Made by a program: the position numbers and the translations under genes
Notes under the pieces: generated by a model
What the model saw: the letters and a program-made list of their open reading frames with translations, nothing else
Databases searched by the model: none
Told to the model about the DNA's origin: nothing
Part shown: one piece after another, positions 1-6,680 of the stretch
Numbering within the stretch: position 1 is the first letter of the stretch
Layout: each line of letters starts with the position of its first letter
Source: Bacteroidota bacterium
Lineage (GTDB): Bacteria > Bacteroidota > Bacteroidia > Chitinophagales > Saprospiraceae
Assembly (NCBI GenBank): GCA_008501835.1
Contig: QQUB01000684.1
Coordinates: 1-11,633 of the forward strand
Reading direction: 5' to 3'
Length of the DNA stretch: 11,633 bases

Positions 1-3000
1 AAAAAGGACTCATTGGATTTCAACTGGATACGAGTTACTGAAGAAGTCCTTGGAGGGAATGATTTTACTATTGTATCGGATATATTGGTAGACCATAATG
101 GATATGTCTGGTTCTCGTTAATTATTGGTGATTATGGGTATTTGCTCAAATTCCGGCCTTCCGATACTGCCTCTCCTTACATCATAAATTATCAGTTATT
201 CCAGTCTGAGGGAGATATTCAGTTCCGTGAGACCCAAACCATGATTGAAACGACAGATCATGAAATTTGGGTAACTAATTCTTCCTATAAAACAGGCATT
301 AATATTTTTGACGGAAAATCCTGGCGGAATATTAAACTGAGTGACTTTTTTGGTGGGGATGAATATACAGCGGACATTGTTCAGTCTACAGATGGTACTG
401 TATGGATCGGTTCATTAGGTAAGTTGTATGCTTATAAAGACGGTGAATGGGCATTGTACAATTCTCCTCAATTTCAGATCCCGGCGAACAAACTTAAGCT
501 TTTCAGGAGCCGTGAAAATAAATTGTGGATATCCGGATTTAAATCTAAAGCCTACCTGCTGGATTATTCCCCTGATCGGTGGATCACCTATGTTGGTTTG
601 AATTACCAATGTGAGGTTGGATCGGATGAACAATGGTTTTTGGATGTACATGGAAAGGCCATTTCCAAAAACGGAAACCGGTGGATAGCCTGGAATACTG
701 AAGATGGATTGATCGATGCACCGGTAACCTTACTGTCAACATCAAAAGGCCAGGTCTGGGCTGCAGGATCCCACAACGGGGTAGCCGCAACTGCCTATCT
801 TCACAATGGGCGCTGGCACAAACAATTACATCCTGAATTATCCTGGGGAATTGATTATCGTGCCGTTTTTGAAGCTAAAGACGGATCACTGTGGTTTGGT
901 GCTTCAGTTGATGCCGAACCAGATAAAGGACATCTTAGTGGCGTTTTAAAATTGGAAGATCCCACCGCCGATGACCTTATTTGGGAACATTTCAAGTATC
1001 ACGAAAATGGATTGAATCAATCCAATGCTTATGGCATCGGACAGTCACCGGATGGACGGATCTGGTTGGGTGGTGGCAGCTTATTGTTCTATAATGGAGG
1101 ATCCTGGCAACAGCCTGAAATGGAGCAATTGAGGCAGTTCGTAAATATTGTGACCAGTACCGAAAATCAATTAGTCGTTGGGTCAAGATTTTATGGAATT
1201 TTCATTTTTGATGGTCAAAACTGGATTAACTTTAACACAGAGTCAGGGTTAACCAATAATACAATTATCAGCATTGATGCGGTCTCAGATGATTGCATTT
1301 GGGTCGCCACGGAAAACGACATTTGCCGGTTTGATGGGGAACGCTGGTCGAACAATATCTTTCCGGAAGAGATGAATATGGATTTTGAAGGCGGGAACAT
1401 CAGACACTGCAGTGATGGAGCTATCTGGATCAATAAATCAGATCGGGGATGGAAGCGAAGAGCATTTAGCCATAACAAAACCCAACAACGGTCTTATAAA
1501 AACTATATTACGTACAGGTATTTGCCGGATGATATTCCTCCCGAAACAGAAATTACTTTTTTTAATCCCGAAGTTTCTCCCGACGGTAATACGTTGATAC
1601 GTTGGGAAGGAAAAGACTTTTTTGGAGAGTCTCCGGTTGAAAAACTTGCTTATTCCTACAGAATCAATGGAGGGGCCTGGTCTCCTTTCACTAATGATCA
1701 GCATCATACATTCTTAAGTCTTTCCAGCGGTAATTACAAATTACAGGTTAGAGCAATGGACATGGGTTTTAATGTGGATGAAACACCTGCGGTTGTAGAA
1801 TTTTGGGTCAAACCTCCAGTTTGGAAGCAGGGATGGTTCATTAGTCTTGTCTCCATGTTTTTATTGGTAATCGGTATTTTCGGATATAACATCCTGACTA
1901 AAAAGCAAAAGCTTGAAAAACTGAATAAAAGTCTTAAAAAAGCCAATTGGAAACTCCAGATTAATGGAGAAAAGATTAAATCCCAAAATGATGAAATTTT
2001 AAAACAGCAAGAGCTTATTCTGGCTCAAAAAAACTCCCTTGAGTTATCCAATCAAAATCTTGAGGAACAAAATTTTGAAATCCAGTTCCAGCGTGATAAA
2101 CTGGAGGAAATGGTGGTTCAGGTTGAAGAATTGTCCAAAACAAAGCTCAATTTTTTTACTAACATTTCCCATGAATTGAGAACTCCCCTGAGCCTTATTT
2201 TAGGGCCTCTTGAACAACTAAAGGATTTTGATAATACTTTTTCCGAAATGGAGCGAAAACAACTTTTGGAAATTGTCGAGCGAAATTCTCACCGGTTGAT
2301 GAAACTCATTAACCAACTGTTGGAAATGAGAAAGATTGAAAACAGTTCTCTTGACCTTCAATTGAAATCACTTAATCTTTCTGAATTTCTTTCTGACATT
2401 GTTGATCTTTTTCAAAACCTTTCCAGGAAACGTAACATTCCCCTGATTTTTAAGACGTCTTGCAAGGGAGATGTCTCCATGTTAGATGCGGATAAAGTAG
2501 AGAAGGTAGCGGTTAATCTTTTATCCAATGCCTTTAAGCATACACCGGATGGTGGGAAGATCAATTTGTACCTTGAAAGGGTGGATGCCGTCGATTTTGA
2601 TCTTCCTTTATCGTGTCAGGGGTATTATTACCTGAGTGTAAAGGATACCGGAGAGGGGATATCAAAAGAGGCGATAGAGCATATTTTTGAACGTTATTAC
2701 CATACAGATGATATCTCCGGAATTAATGAAAGCTCCGGAATTGGTCTTTCTTATATAAAGGATCTTGTTGAAATCCACAAAGGGGTTATCAGGGTGTCGA
2801 GTACTCCCGGGAAAGGTAGCCAGTTTGATGTTTTTCTTCCTGCAGACCTTGAAGTTGATGCCGCTTGCGGTGATGAGTACATTAAGGAAAAGGATTACCA
2901 ATTTGCCCATCAGGAAATCAATTCTGTACTTGCTGATTTTCAAAAAGTGGCACAGGCTTCCACTACTGATTTTTCCAAAATCGAAATGTTATCTAACCGA

Positions 3001-3774
3001 CCAAGGATTTTGGTGGTTGAGGACAACCTGGATATGATTACTTTCATTGAAGGGCTGTTGCAGAACGAATACCACGTAATTACCGCAGAAAATGGCAAAG
3101 AGGCCCTGAAAATAGCAGAAAATCATACCCTGGACCTGATCCTCAGTGATGTTATGATGCCTGAAATGAATGGACTGGAGTTTTGTAATAAAATCAAAAC
3201 TGAATTGGCCACCAGCCATTTGCCGGTAATTTTGATTACAGCCAAATCACTACCTGATCAAAAGGTAGAGGGTTATGAAGTAGGAGCAGATGATTATATT
3301 ACTAAACCTTTCAGCCCGAAGATTCTTCAAATGAAAGTTTCAAATATTCTGAACCAGAAAAAGTCTCTTCAGGAAAAACTGGCCCGTGATTTTAAATTGA
3401 CTCCCCAAAAGGTTAACCTTACCTCACCGGATGAAGCCTTATTCACAAGACTGGTCGAATTAATGGAAGAGCATATTGATGATTCGGCCTTTAACGTCAA
3501 TAAAATGTGTGAGAAGGTACACCTCAGTCATATGCACTTTATCCGAAAGGTCAAACAAATAACCGGTAAGAAACCTGCAGACCTTTTGAAATCTTTTAGG
3601 ATGAAGCGTGCCAAAGATCTTTTATTGCAAAATAAAATGACCATTGCGGAAGTTGCCTATAGTGTTGGCTTTGATTTGCCTAATTCTTTCAGTCGGGCTT
3701 TTAAAAAAGAGTTTGGACAAAGCCCATCAGAATTCCTGGAAACATTTTCTGCAGGCCTGGCGGAAAAAAATTAA
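1..3774 (+). CDS. Hybrid two-component system (HTCS) sensor kinase/AraC-type regulator, 5'-truncated by the window
   Basis: This is an inner-membrane one-protein signalling system that senses an oligosaccharide in the periplasm and activates glycan-utilisation genes. The frame is open to base 1, so the start, signal peptide and probably the first propeller blades lie outside; numbering here is from the TTG at 13. About ten propeller-type repeats are visible (for example DGTVWIGS, DGSLWFGA, DGRIWLGG) over residues 25-480. Then come a Y_Y_Y domain (about 546-603), one membrane helix (607-629) and a long coiled coil (630-710). The kinase has its phospho-His at 720 in ISHELRTP, an N box around Asn835 and a G1 box at Asp878. 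The receiver has phospho-Asp1046 in SDVMMPEMNG and Lys1098 in TKPF. An AraC-type DNA-binding domain fills about 1143-1253. All catalytic residues checked are present. Comparison with usual HTCS architecture (membrane helix near residue 780, from memory) suggests about 150-180 residues are missing. Its ligand cannot be read from sequence; neighbours suggest a uronic-acid-containing oligosaccharide. Confidence 0.95.
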   Translation, partial: KKDSLDFNWIRVTEEVLGGNDFTIVSDILVDHNGYVWFSLIIGDYGYLLKFRPSDTASPYIINYQLFQSEGDIQFRETQTMIETTDHEIWVTNSSYKTGINIFDGKSWRNIKLSDFFGGDEYTADIVQSTDGTVWIGSLGKLYAYKDGEWALYNSPQFQIPANKLKLFRSRENKLWISGFKSKAYLLDYSPDRWITYVGLNYQCEVGSDEQWFLDVHGKAISKNGNRWIAWNTEDGLIDAPVTLLSTSKGQVWAAGSHNGVAATAYLHNGRWHKQLHPELSWGIDYRAVFEAKDGSLWFGASVDAEPDKGHLSGVLKLEDPTADDLIWEHFKYHENGLNQSNAYGIGQSPDGRIWLGGGSLLFYNGGSWQQPEMEQLRQFVNIVTSTENQLVVGSRFYGIFIFDGQNWINFNTESGLTNNTIISIDAVSDDCIWVATENDICRFDGERWSNNIFPEEMNMDFEGGNIRHCSDGAIWINKSDRGWKRRAFSHNKTQQRSYKNYITYRYLPDDIPPETEITFFNPEVSPDGNTLIRWEGKDFFGESPVEKLAYSYRINGGAWSPFTNDQHHTFLSLSSGNYKLQVRAMDMGFNVDETPAVVEFWVKPPVWKQGWFISLVSMFLLVIGIFGYNILTKKQKLEKLNKSLKKANWKLQINGEKIKSQNDEILKQQELILAQKNSLELSNQNLEEQNFEIQFQRDKLEEMVVQVEELSKTKLNFFTNISHELRTPLSLILGPLEQLKDFDNTFSEMERKQLLEIVERNSHRLMKLINQLLEMRKIENSSLDLQLKSLNLSEFLSDIVDLFQNLSRKRNIPLIFKTSCKGDVSMLDADKVEKVAVNLLSNAFKHTPDGGKINLYLERVDAVDFDLPLSCQGYYYLSVKDTGEGISKEAIEHIFERYYHTDDISGINESSGIGLSYIKDLVEIHKGVIRVSSTPGKGSQFDVFLPADLEVDAACGDEYIKEKDYQFAHQEINSVLADFQKVAQASTTDFSKIEMLSNRPRILVVEDNLDMITFIEGLLQNEYHVITAENGKEALKIAENHTLDLILSDVMMPEMNGLEFCNKIKTELATSHLPVILITAKSLPDQKVEGYEVGADDYITKPFSPKILQMKVSNILNQKKSLQEKLARDFKLTPQKVNLTSPDEALFTRLVELMEEHIDDSAFNVNKMCEKVHLSHMHFIRKVKQITGKKPADLLKSFRMKRAKDLLLQNKMTIAEVAYSVGFDLPNSFSRAFKKEFGQSPSEFLETFSAGLAEKN

Positions 3775-3801
3775 GATCCCTTATTATAGCCGGGTGAGTA
3801 A

Positions 3802-3832
3802 TTTTTAGAACTTCCTTGTCCAAATACATTTG
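3802..3832 (+). promoter_or_regulatory. Candidate Bacteroidota-type promoter for the uxuB-like gene
   Basis: TACATTTG at 3825-3832 matches the Bacteroidota -7 consensus TAnnTTTG exactly. A T-rich block at 3802-3808 (TTTTTAG) lies about 16-18 bases upstream, where the loosely conserved -33 TTTG is expected. Transcription would start near 3838, giving a leader of under 20 bases to the ATG at 3856. The match was made by eye and is untested; it suggests the gene can be transcribed independently of the HTCS gene. Confidence 0.4.
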
Positions 3833-3855
3833 ATAAGTTCATTAAACAATAATAA

Positions 3856-4665
3856 ATGAGCAATAGCTTAGAAAATAAAACCGCTGTCATAACAGGAGGA
3901 GCAGGGGTTTTATGTGGTTCCATTGCTGAATACTTTGCTTCCAGCGGAGTTAAAGTAGGCATTTTAGGCAGGAGTCATGATACTGTCCATCAGAAGGTTG
4001 AAGAAATTTTAGAACGCGGAGGAGAGGCCATTCCGCTGATTGCTGATGTGTTGGCAATTGATCAACTTCTGGCTGCCAGAGATAAGATGGTGAAAACCTG
4101 GGGGCAGATTGATATTTTAATCAATGGGGCAGGAGGGAACATGTCAGCAGCTGTTGTAGGACCTGATCAGTCTTTTTTTAATATGCCAATGGAGGCATTT
4201 GATCAGGTGTTTCGGTTGAATTTATATGGTGCTGTTCAATCTTCTCAGGTCTTTGGAGAGGTAATGGCGATGAATAAAAAGGGTTGTATCCTCAACGTTT
4301 CTTCCATAGCAGCAACATTGCCATTAACAAGGGTAGTGGGTTATTCAGCTGCAAAAGCCAGCCTTGAAAATTTCACCCAATGGCTGGCAGTAGAACTGGC
4401 CGTAAAATATGGTGATGGAATCAGGGTCAATGCCCTGGCTCCGGGTTTTTTTATAGCTAAACAGAATAGAAAACTCCTATTAAACGAGGATGGTACTTTG
4501 ACTCAAAGGGGTCAGTCTATCATTTCCAATACGCCGATGAACCGTTTTGGTGAACCCGAAGATCTTCACGGCACAGCAGCATGGATATGCAGTGACGGGG
4601 CCAGGTTCGTTACTGGAATAGTGATCCCTGTTGATGGCGGGTTTAGTGCCTTCAGTGGTGTTTAG
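3856..4665 (+). CDS. uxuB: SDR-family fructuronate reductase / D-mannonate oxidoreductase (UxuB/YjmF type)
   Basis: This is probably a cytoplasmic NAD(P)H-dependent enzyme that reduces D-fructuronate to D-mannonate in the glucuronate-to-KDG pathway. The 269-residue protein is a classical short-chain dehydrogenase. It has the nucleotide-binding motif TGGAGVLCG at residues 13-21, the NGAGGN segment at 90-95, Asn122, and a catalytic Ser150, Tyr163, Lys167 set with the usual 13-residue Ser-Tyr spacing. The segment after NGAGG (GNMSAAVVGPDQSFFNM) is longer than in generic SDRs and, from memory, is typical of the Bacillus YjmF-like mannonate oxidoreductases, which are unrelated to the long-chain E. 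coli UxuB. The ATG lies in an A/T-rich leader with no Shine-Dalgarno. It follows the HTCS gene by 81 bases with a candidate promoter between. No UxuA or UxaC is in the window. Exact substrate assignment within the SDRs is inferred; the GH67 gene nearby supports it. Confidence 0.75.
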   Translation: MSNSLENKTAVITGGAGVLCGSIAEYFASSGVKVGILGRSHDTVHQKVEEILERGGEAIPLIADVLAIDQLLAARDKMVKTWGQIDILINGAGGNMSAAVVGPDQSFFNMPMEAFDQVFRLNLYGAVQSSQVFGEVMAMNKKGCILNVSSIAATLPLTRVVGYSAAKASLENFTQWLAVELAVKYGDGIRVNALAPGFFIAKQNRKLLLNEDGTLTQRGQSIISNTPMNRFGEPEDLHGTAAWICSDGARFVTGIVIPVDGGFSAFSGV

Positions 4666-4670
4666 TTCCG

Positions 4671-4712
4671 GAAATAAAAAAATGGAAGCGTTTGGATAAA
4701 ACGACTTCCATT
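4671..4712 (-). terminator. Intrinsic terminator of the minus-strand kduD-kduI transcription unit
   Basis: The arms AATGGAAG (4681-4688) and CTTCCATT (4705-4712) pair perfectly. CGTTT (4689-4693) and AAACG (4699-4703) extend the stem, leaving one bulged base (4704) and the five-base loop GGATA: a 13-bp stem. Read on the minus strand, the hairpin runs directly into TTTTTATTTC (4680-4671), a proper U tract. On the plus strand the bases after the hairpin are not U-rich. It therefore terminates transcription arriving from the kduI side, about 120 bases past that gene's stop. Confidence 0.8.
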
Positions 4713-4817
4713 CGAACCATCTGTTAATTCTAATACCTGGAAAAACTGCAAAAAAGGGGGACTGAAAAGGTAGTAGAAAAAAACAAATTACAATACACCA
4801 TATAACCTTTTATAACG

Positions 4818-4834
4818 ATCCTGTTTTACAGGAT
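4818..4834 (-). other. Small stem-loop at the kduI stop codon
   Basis: ATCCTGT (4818-4824) and ACAGGAT (4828-4834) form a perfect 7-bp stem around a three-base loop, starting within the kduI stop codon (4836-4834). No U tract follows on either strand, so it is not a convincing terminator. It could be a 3'-end stabilising hairpin or chance. Confidence 0.35.
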
Positions 4835-5757
4835 TACCATTCATTTTCGAAACCGGGTTTATTAAAGATTTCTGCCCAGTCGCGATGTCCTTCCTGAAAA
4901 CTGGCCAGACACCAGGTAAACATGAAATCCACGGAAGGAGGGGCGATTGTGTCATGATAGGTCGGGGTCACATTAATGGCCATTTCGTCAAAAACATGTG
5001 CGTAGACATTAACCTTTTCTTCAGGTAAAGCGCAATTTTGCAAGACGTAAGGAACATCCCCCTCAATATCACTCTCACAGCGGAAATGGTAAATTTCTTC
5101 CTTGGCCTTCATGCCTAAACCATGAGGTCCATCCGGTCCGTGGAAGTGAGGAGGGTAGCTACCTACTCCGCCTCTGTTAGCCATATAGGTGTCGCCAAAC
5201 AGCAATCGGCATGCCTGAATGTTTTGATCAACCAACTTGAAAACGGTTCGCTGTGAACCCGGACGTTTGTTACCCAGGTCAGCTGCGAGTTCTGTTCCTT
5301 CAATGTCGGTATGTTTTACCAATTGAACAGGGTGGGAGGTGTTACAATCTACAGCCTTGAATTCACTGACATCACAATTATCGTCCGTGCTAATTTCAAC
5401 TTGTGATTGAATTCCGATGTAAATCACATCTCCTTTGTGCAATTGATAAGTTTCGCCACCCACAGAAACATTACAGCTTCCTCTATTCACGTAGTAAAGC
5501 GCCTCTTCCTGACCCAGGGTTCTGGAAGCCTTGTTTTCCGTATCTAGCAGGATTCGGGCGAGTCTTAGAAATTTGAAGGTCGAATTCTCTTCCGTGATTA
5601 TTTCTTCTACGGTATTTCGAACTGGTGTAGCGTCAAAAGCCTCTACTTTTCGAACTTCATTTTTTAAGGGGACCATCACCTGTATATCATTCCTCCTGTC
5701 ATTGGGACTTTTGGAATTGGTGGTTATTGTTGTTCCGATTGTTTTTGGTGTAACCAT
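4834..5757 (-). CDS. kduI: KduI/IolB-family isomerase, probably acting on 5-keto-4-deoxyuronate
   Basis: The inferred role is the cytoplasmic isomerisation of 4-deoxy-L-threo-5-hexosulose uronate (from unsaturated uronates) to 2,5-diketo-3-deoxygluconate, which KduD then reduces. The protein is a double-cupin KduI/IolB-family member of 307 residues from this start. It has a first cupin around residues 87-135 (GSCNVSVGG, GDVIYIG) and a second carrying the likely metal ligands His204 and His206 (YPPHFH), Glu220 or Glu221 (KEEIYH) and His268 (PTYHD). The Glu lies 14-15 residues after the second His, which resembles IolB (5-deoxyglucuronate isomerase) more than E. coli KduI; an IolB activity is possible, but no inositol genes are nearby. 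The frame opens at 5811 inside kduD, so ATG 5757, 25 bases after the kduD stop, was chosen. ATG 5676 would give 280 residues, closer to family length. The gene is the last of the minus-strand unit, ahead of the terminator. Confidence 0.75.
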   Translation of the reverse strand: MVTPKTIGTTITTNSKSPNDRRNDIQVMVPLKNEVRKVEAFDATPVRNTVEEIITEENSTFKFLRLARILLDTENKASRTLGQEEALYYVNRGSCNVSVGGETYQLHKGDVIYIGIQSQVEISTDDNCDVSEFKAVDCNTSHPVQLVKHTDIEGTELAADLGNKRPGSQRTVFKLVDQNIQACRLLFGDTYMANRGGVGSYPPHFHGPDGPHGLGMKAKEEIYHFRCESDIEGDVPYVLQNCALPEEKVNVYAHVFDEMAINVTPTYHDTIAPPSVDFMFTWCLASFQEGHRDWAEIFNKPGFENEW

Positions 5758-5782
5758 GTTGATAGTTTGATTTAAGTGAAAT

Positions 5783-6550
5783 TTATCTGGCCATCCAGCC
5801 GCCATCCACATTCAGGATGGTGCCGTTGACGTAGTCGCTGGCAGCGGATGCCAGGAAAATTACTGCCCCTTGAAGATCTTTTGGATCTCCCCAGCGATCT
5901 GCTGGGATGCGACCCTGGATCTCCTGTGATCTCACTGGGTCATCTTGTAGTTTTTGTGTATTATCTGTCCGGAAATAACCCGGGGCAATGGCATTTACCT
6001 GAATGTTGTGCTTTGCCCATTCATTTGCCAAGGCCTTAGTGATTCCTGCAATGCCATGTTTACTGGCAGTATAAGCCGGCACTGTTATCCCTCCTGAGTA
6101 GGAGAGCAGAGAGGCTATGTTGATTATTTTTCCACCATCATGGGCTTTCATATTTCCTGCAACTAACTGACTCAGTAAGAAGGGGGCAGTGAGGTTTATT
6201 TCCAAAACTTTGTCCCATGCTTCCAAAGGAAATTCGAGGGCCGGAAATCTTTCTATTGTCCCTCCGTTATTGACAAGAATGTCAATTTTTGGAGATATTT
6301 TCAAAGACTCACGAAACAAATGCTCAACCTCCTGCCTGTCACTAAGATTGGCAGGAATTTCATGACCTTCACCTCCGGATTCCTTAATTATATTTAGGGT
6401 GGAATTGCATCCTCCGGGCCTTGAACTGCTACAAATTACCAAGGCTCCGGCTTTCGCTAATCCAACAGCAATTGCTTGCCCCAAACCTCTGCTTGCGCCT
6501 GTAACAATGGCCGTTTTATTTGCTAATGAAAAAAAGTTTAAATTATCCAT
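5783..6550 (-). CDS. kduD: SDR-family 2-dehydro-3-deoxy-D-gluconate 5-dehydrogenase (KduD type)
   Basis: This is probably a cytoplasmic NAD(H)-dependent SDR that reduces 2,5-diketo-3-deoxygluconate to KDG, the step after KduI. At 255 residues it matches the usual KduD length (about 253). Visible motifs are TGASRGLG at residues 17-24, NNGG at 94-97 in place of the usual NAG, Asn119, and catalytic Ser147, Tyr160 and Lys164. The C-terminus YVNGTILNVDGGWMAR is typical of KduD and gluconate 5-dehydrogenases, and the latter is the main alternative. Only 25 bases separate it from the KduI/IolB-type gene downstream, so they are almost certainly co-transcribed, and this pairing favours KduD. It lies 130 bases from the GH105 gene upstream. 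The start ATG at 6550 has no Shine-Dalgarno, as for most neighbours. Confidence 0.8.
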   Translation of the reverse strand: MDNLNFFSLANKTAIVTGASRGLGQAIAVGLAKAGALVICSSSRPGGCNSTLNIIKESGGEGHEIPANLSDRQEVEHLFRESLKISPKIDILVNNGGTIERFPALEFPLEAWDKVLEINLTAPFLLSQLVAGNMKAHDGGKIINIASLLSYSGGITVPAYTASKHGIAGITKALANEWAKHNIQVNAIAPGYFRTDNTQKLQDDPVRSQEIQGRIPADRWGDPKDLQGAVIFLASAASDYVNGTILNVDGGWMAR

Positions 6551-6583
6551 TTATGGTGGTTTAATAAGCGATTTCTTCCTTTA

Positions 6584-6591
6584 CAAAAGTA
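6584..6591 (-). promoter_or_regulatory. Possible -7 promoter element upstream of kduD-kduI
   Basis: Read on the minus strand this is TACTTTTG, an exact match to the Bacteroidota TAnnTTTG -7 consensus, 33 bases before the kduD start. No good -33 TTTG is found at the expected distance (the nearest TTGG is about 24 bases away), so this is a weak prediction. No terminator with a U tract is seen after the GH105 gene, so read-through from GH105 is equally possible. Confidence 0.3.
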
Positions 6592-6680
6592 CCTCAATTA
6601 CCTACAAGGCGCTATTCCAATTTTCACAAGTTAAGCGCATACTTTAACAATTCATACTGAATCTGGTAAAGGGTTTATTA

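Noticed and set aside
13..15. TTG at 13 as the start of the HTCS gene
   Set aside because: The frame is open through bases 1-12, there is no signal peptide after it, and the propeller region is already under way. The gene enters from outside the window.
4834..5757. Calling this gene iolB in a myo-inositol pathway
   Set aside because: No inositol dehydrogenase, IolC, IolD or IolE type gene is near. The tight pairing with a KduD-type SDR and the GH105 gene favours unsaturated-uronate metabolism, although the motif is IolB-like.
5758..5811. ATG 5811 as the start of the KduI/IolB-type gene
   Set aside because: It would lie inside kduD, overlapping its last codons by 29 bases, and add residues encoded by the kduD 3' end that do not look like family sequence.
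6621..6650. GTTAAG/CTTTAAC inverted repeat as the GH105 terminator
   Set aside because: The stem is short and imperfect and is not followed by a U tract on the minus strand.
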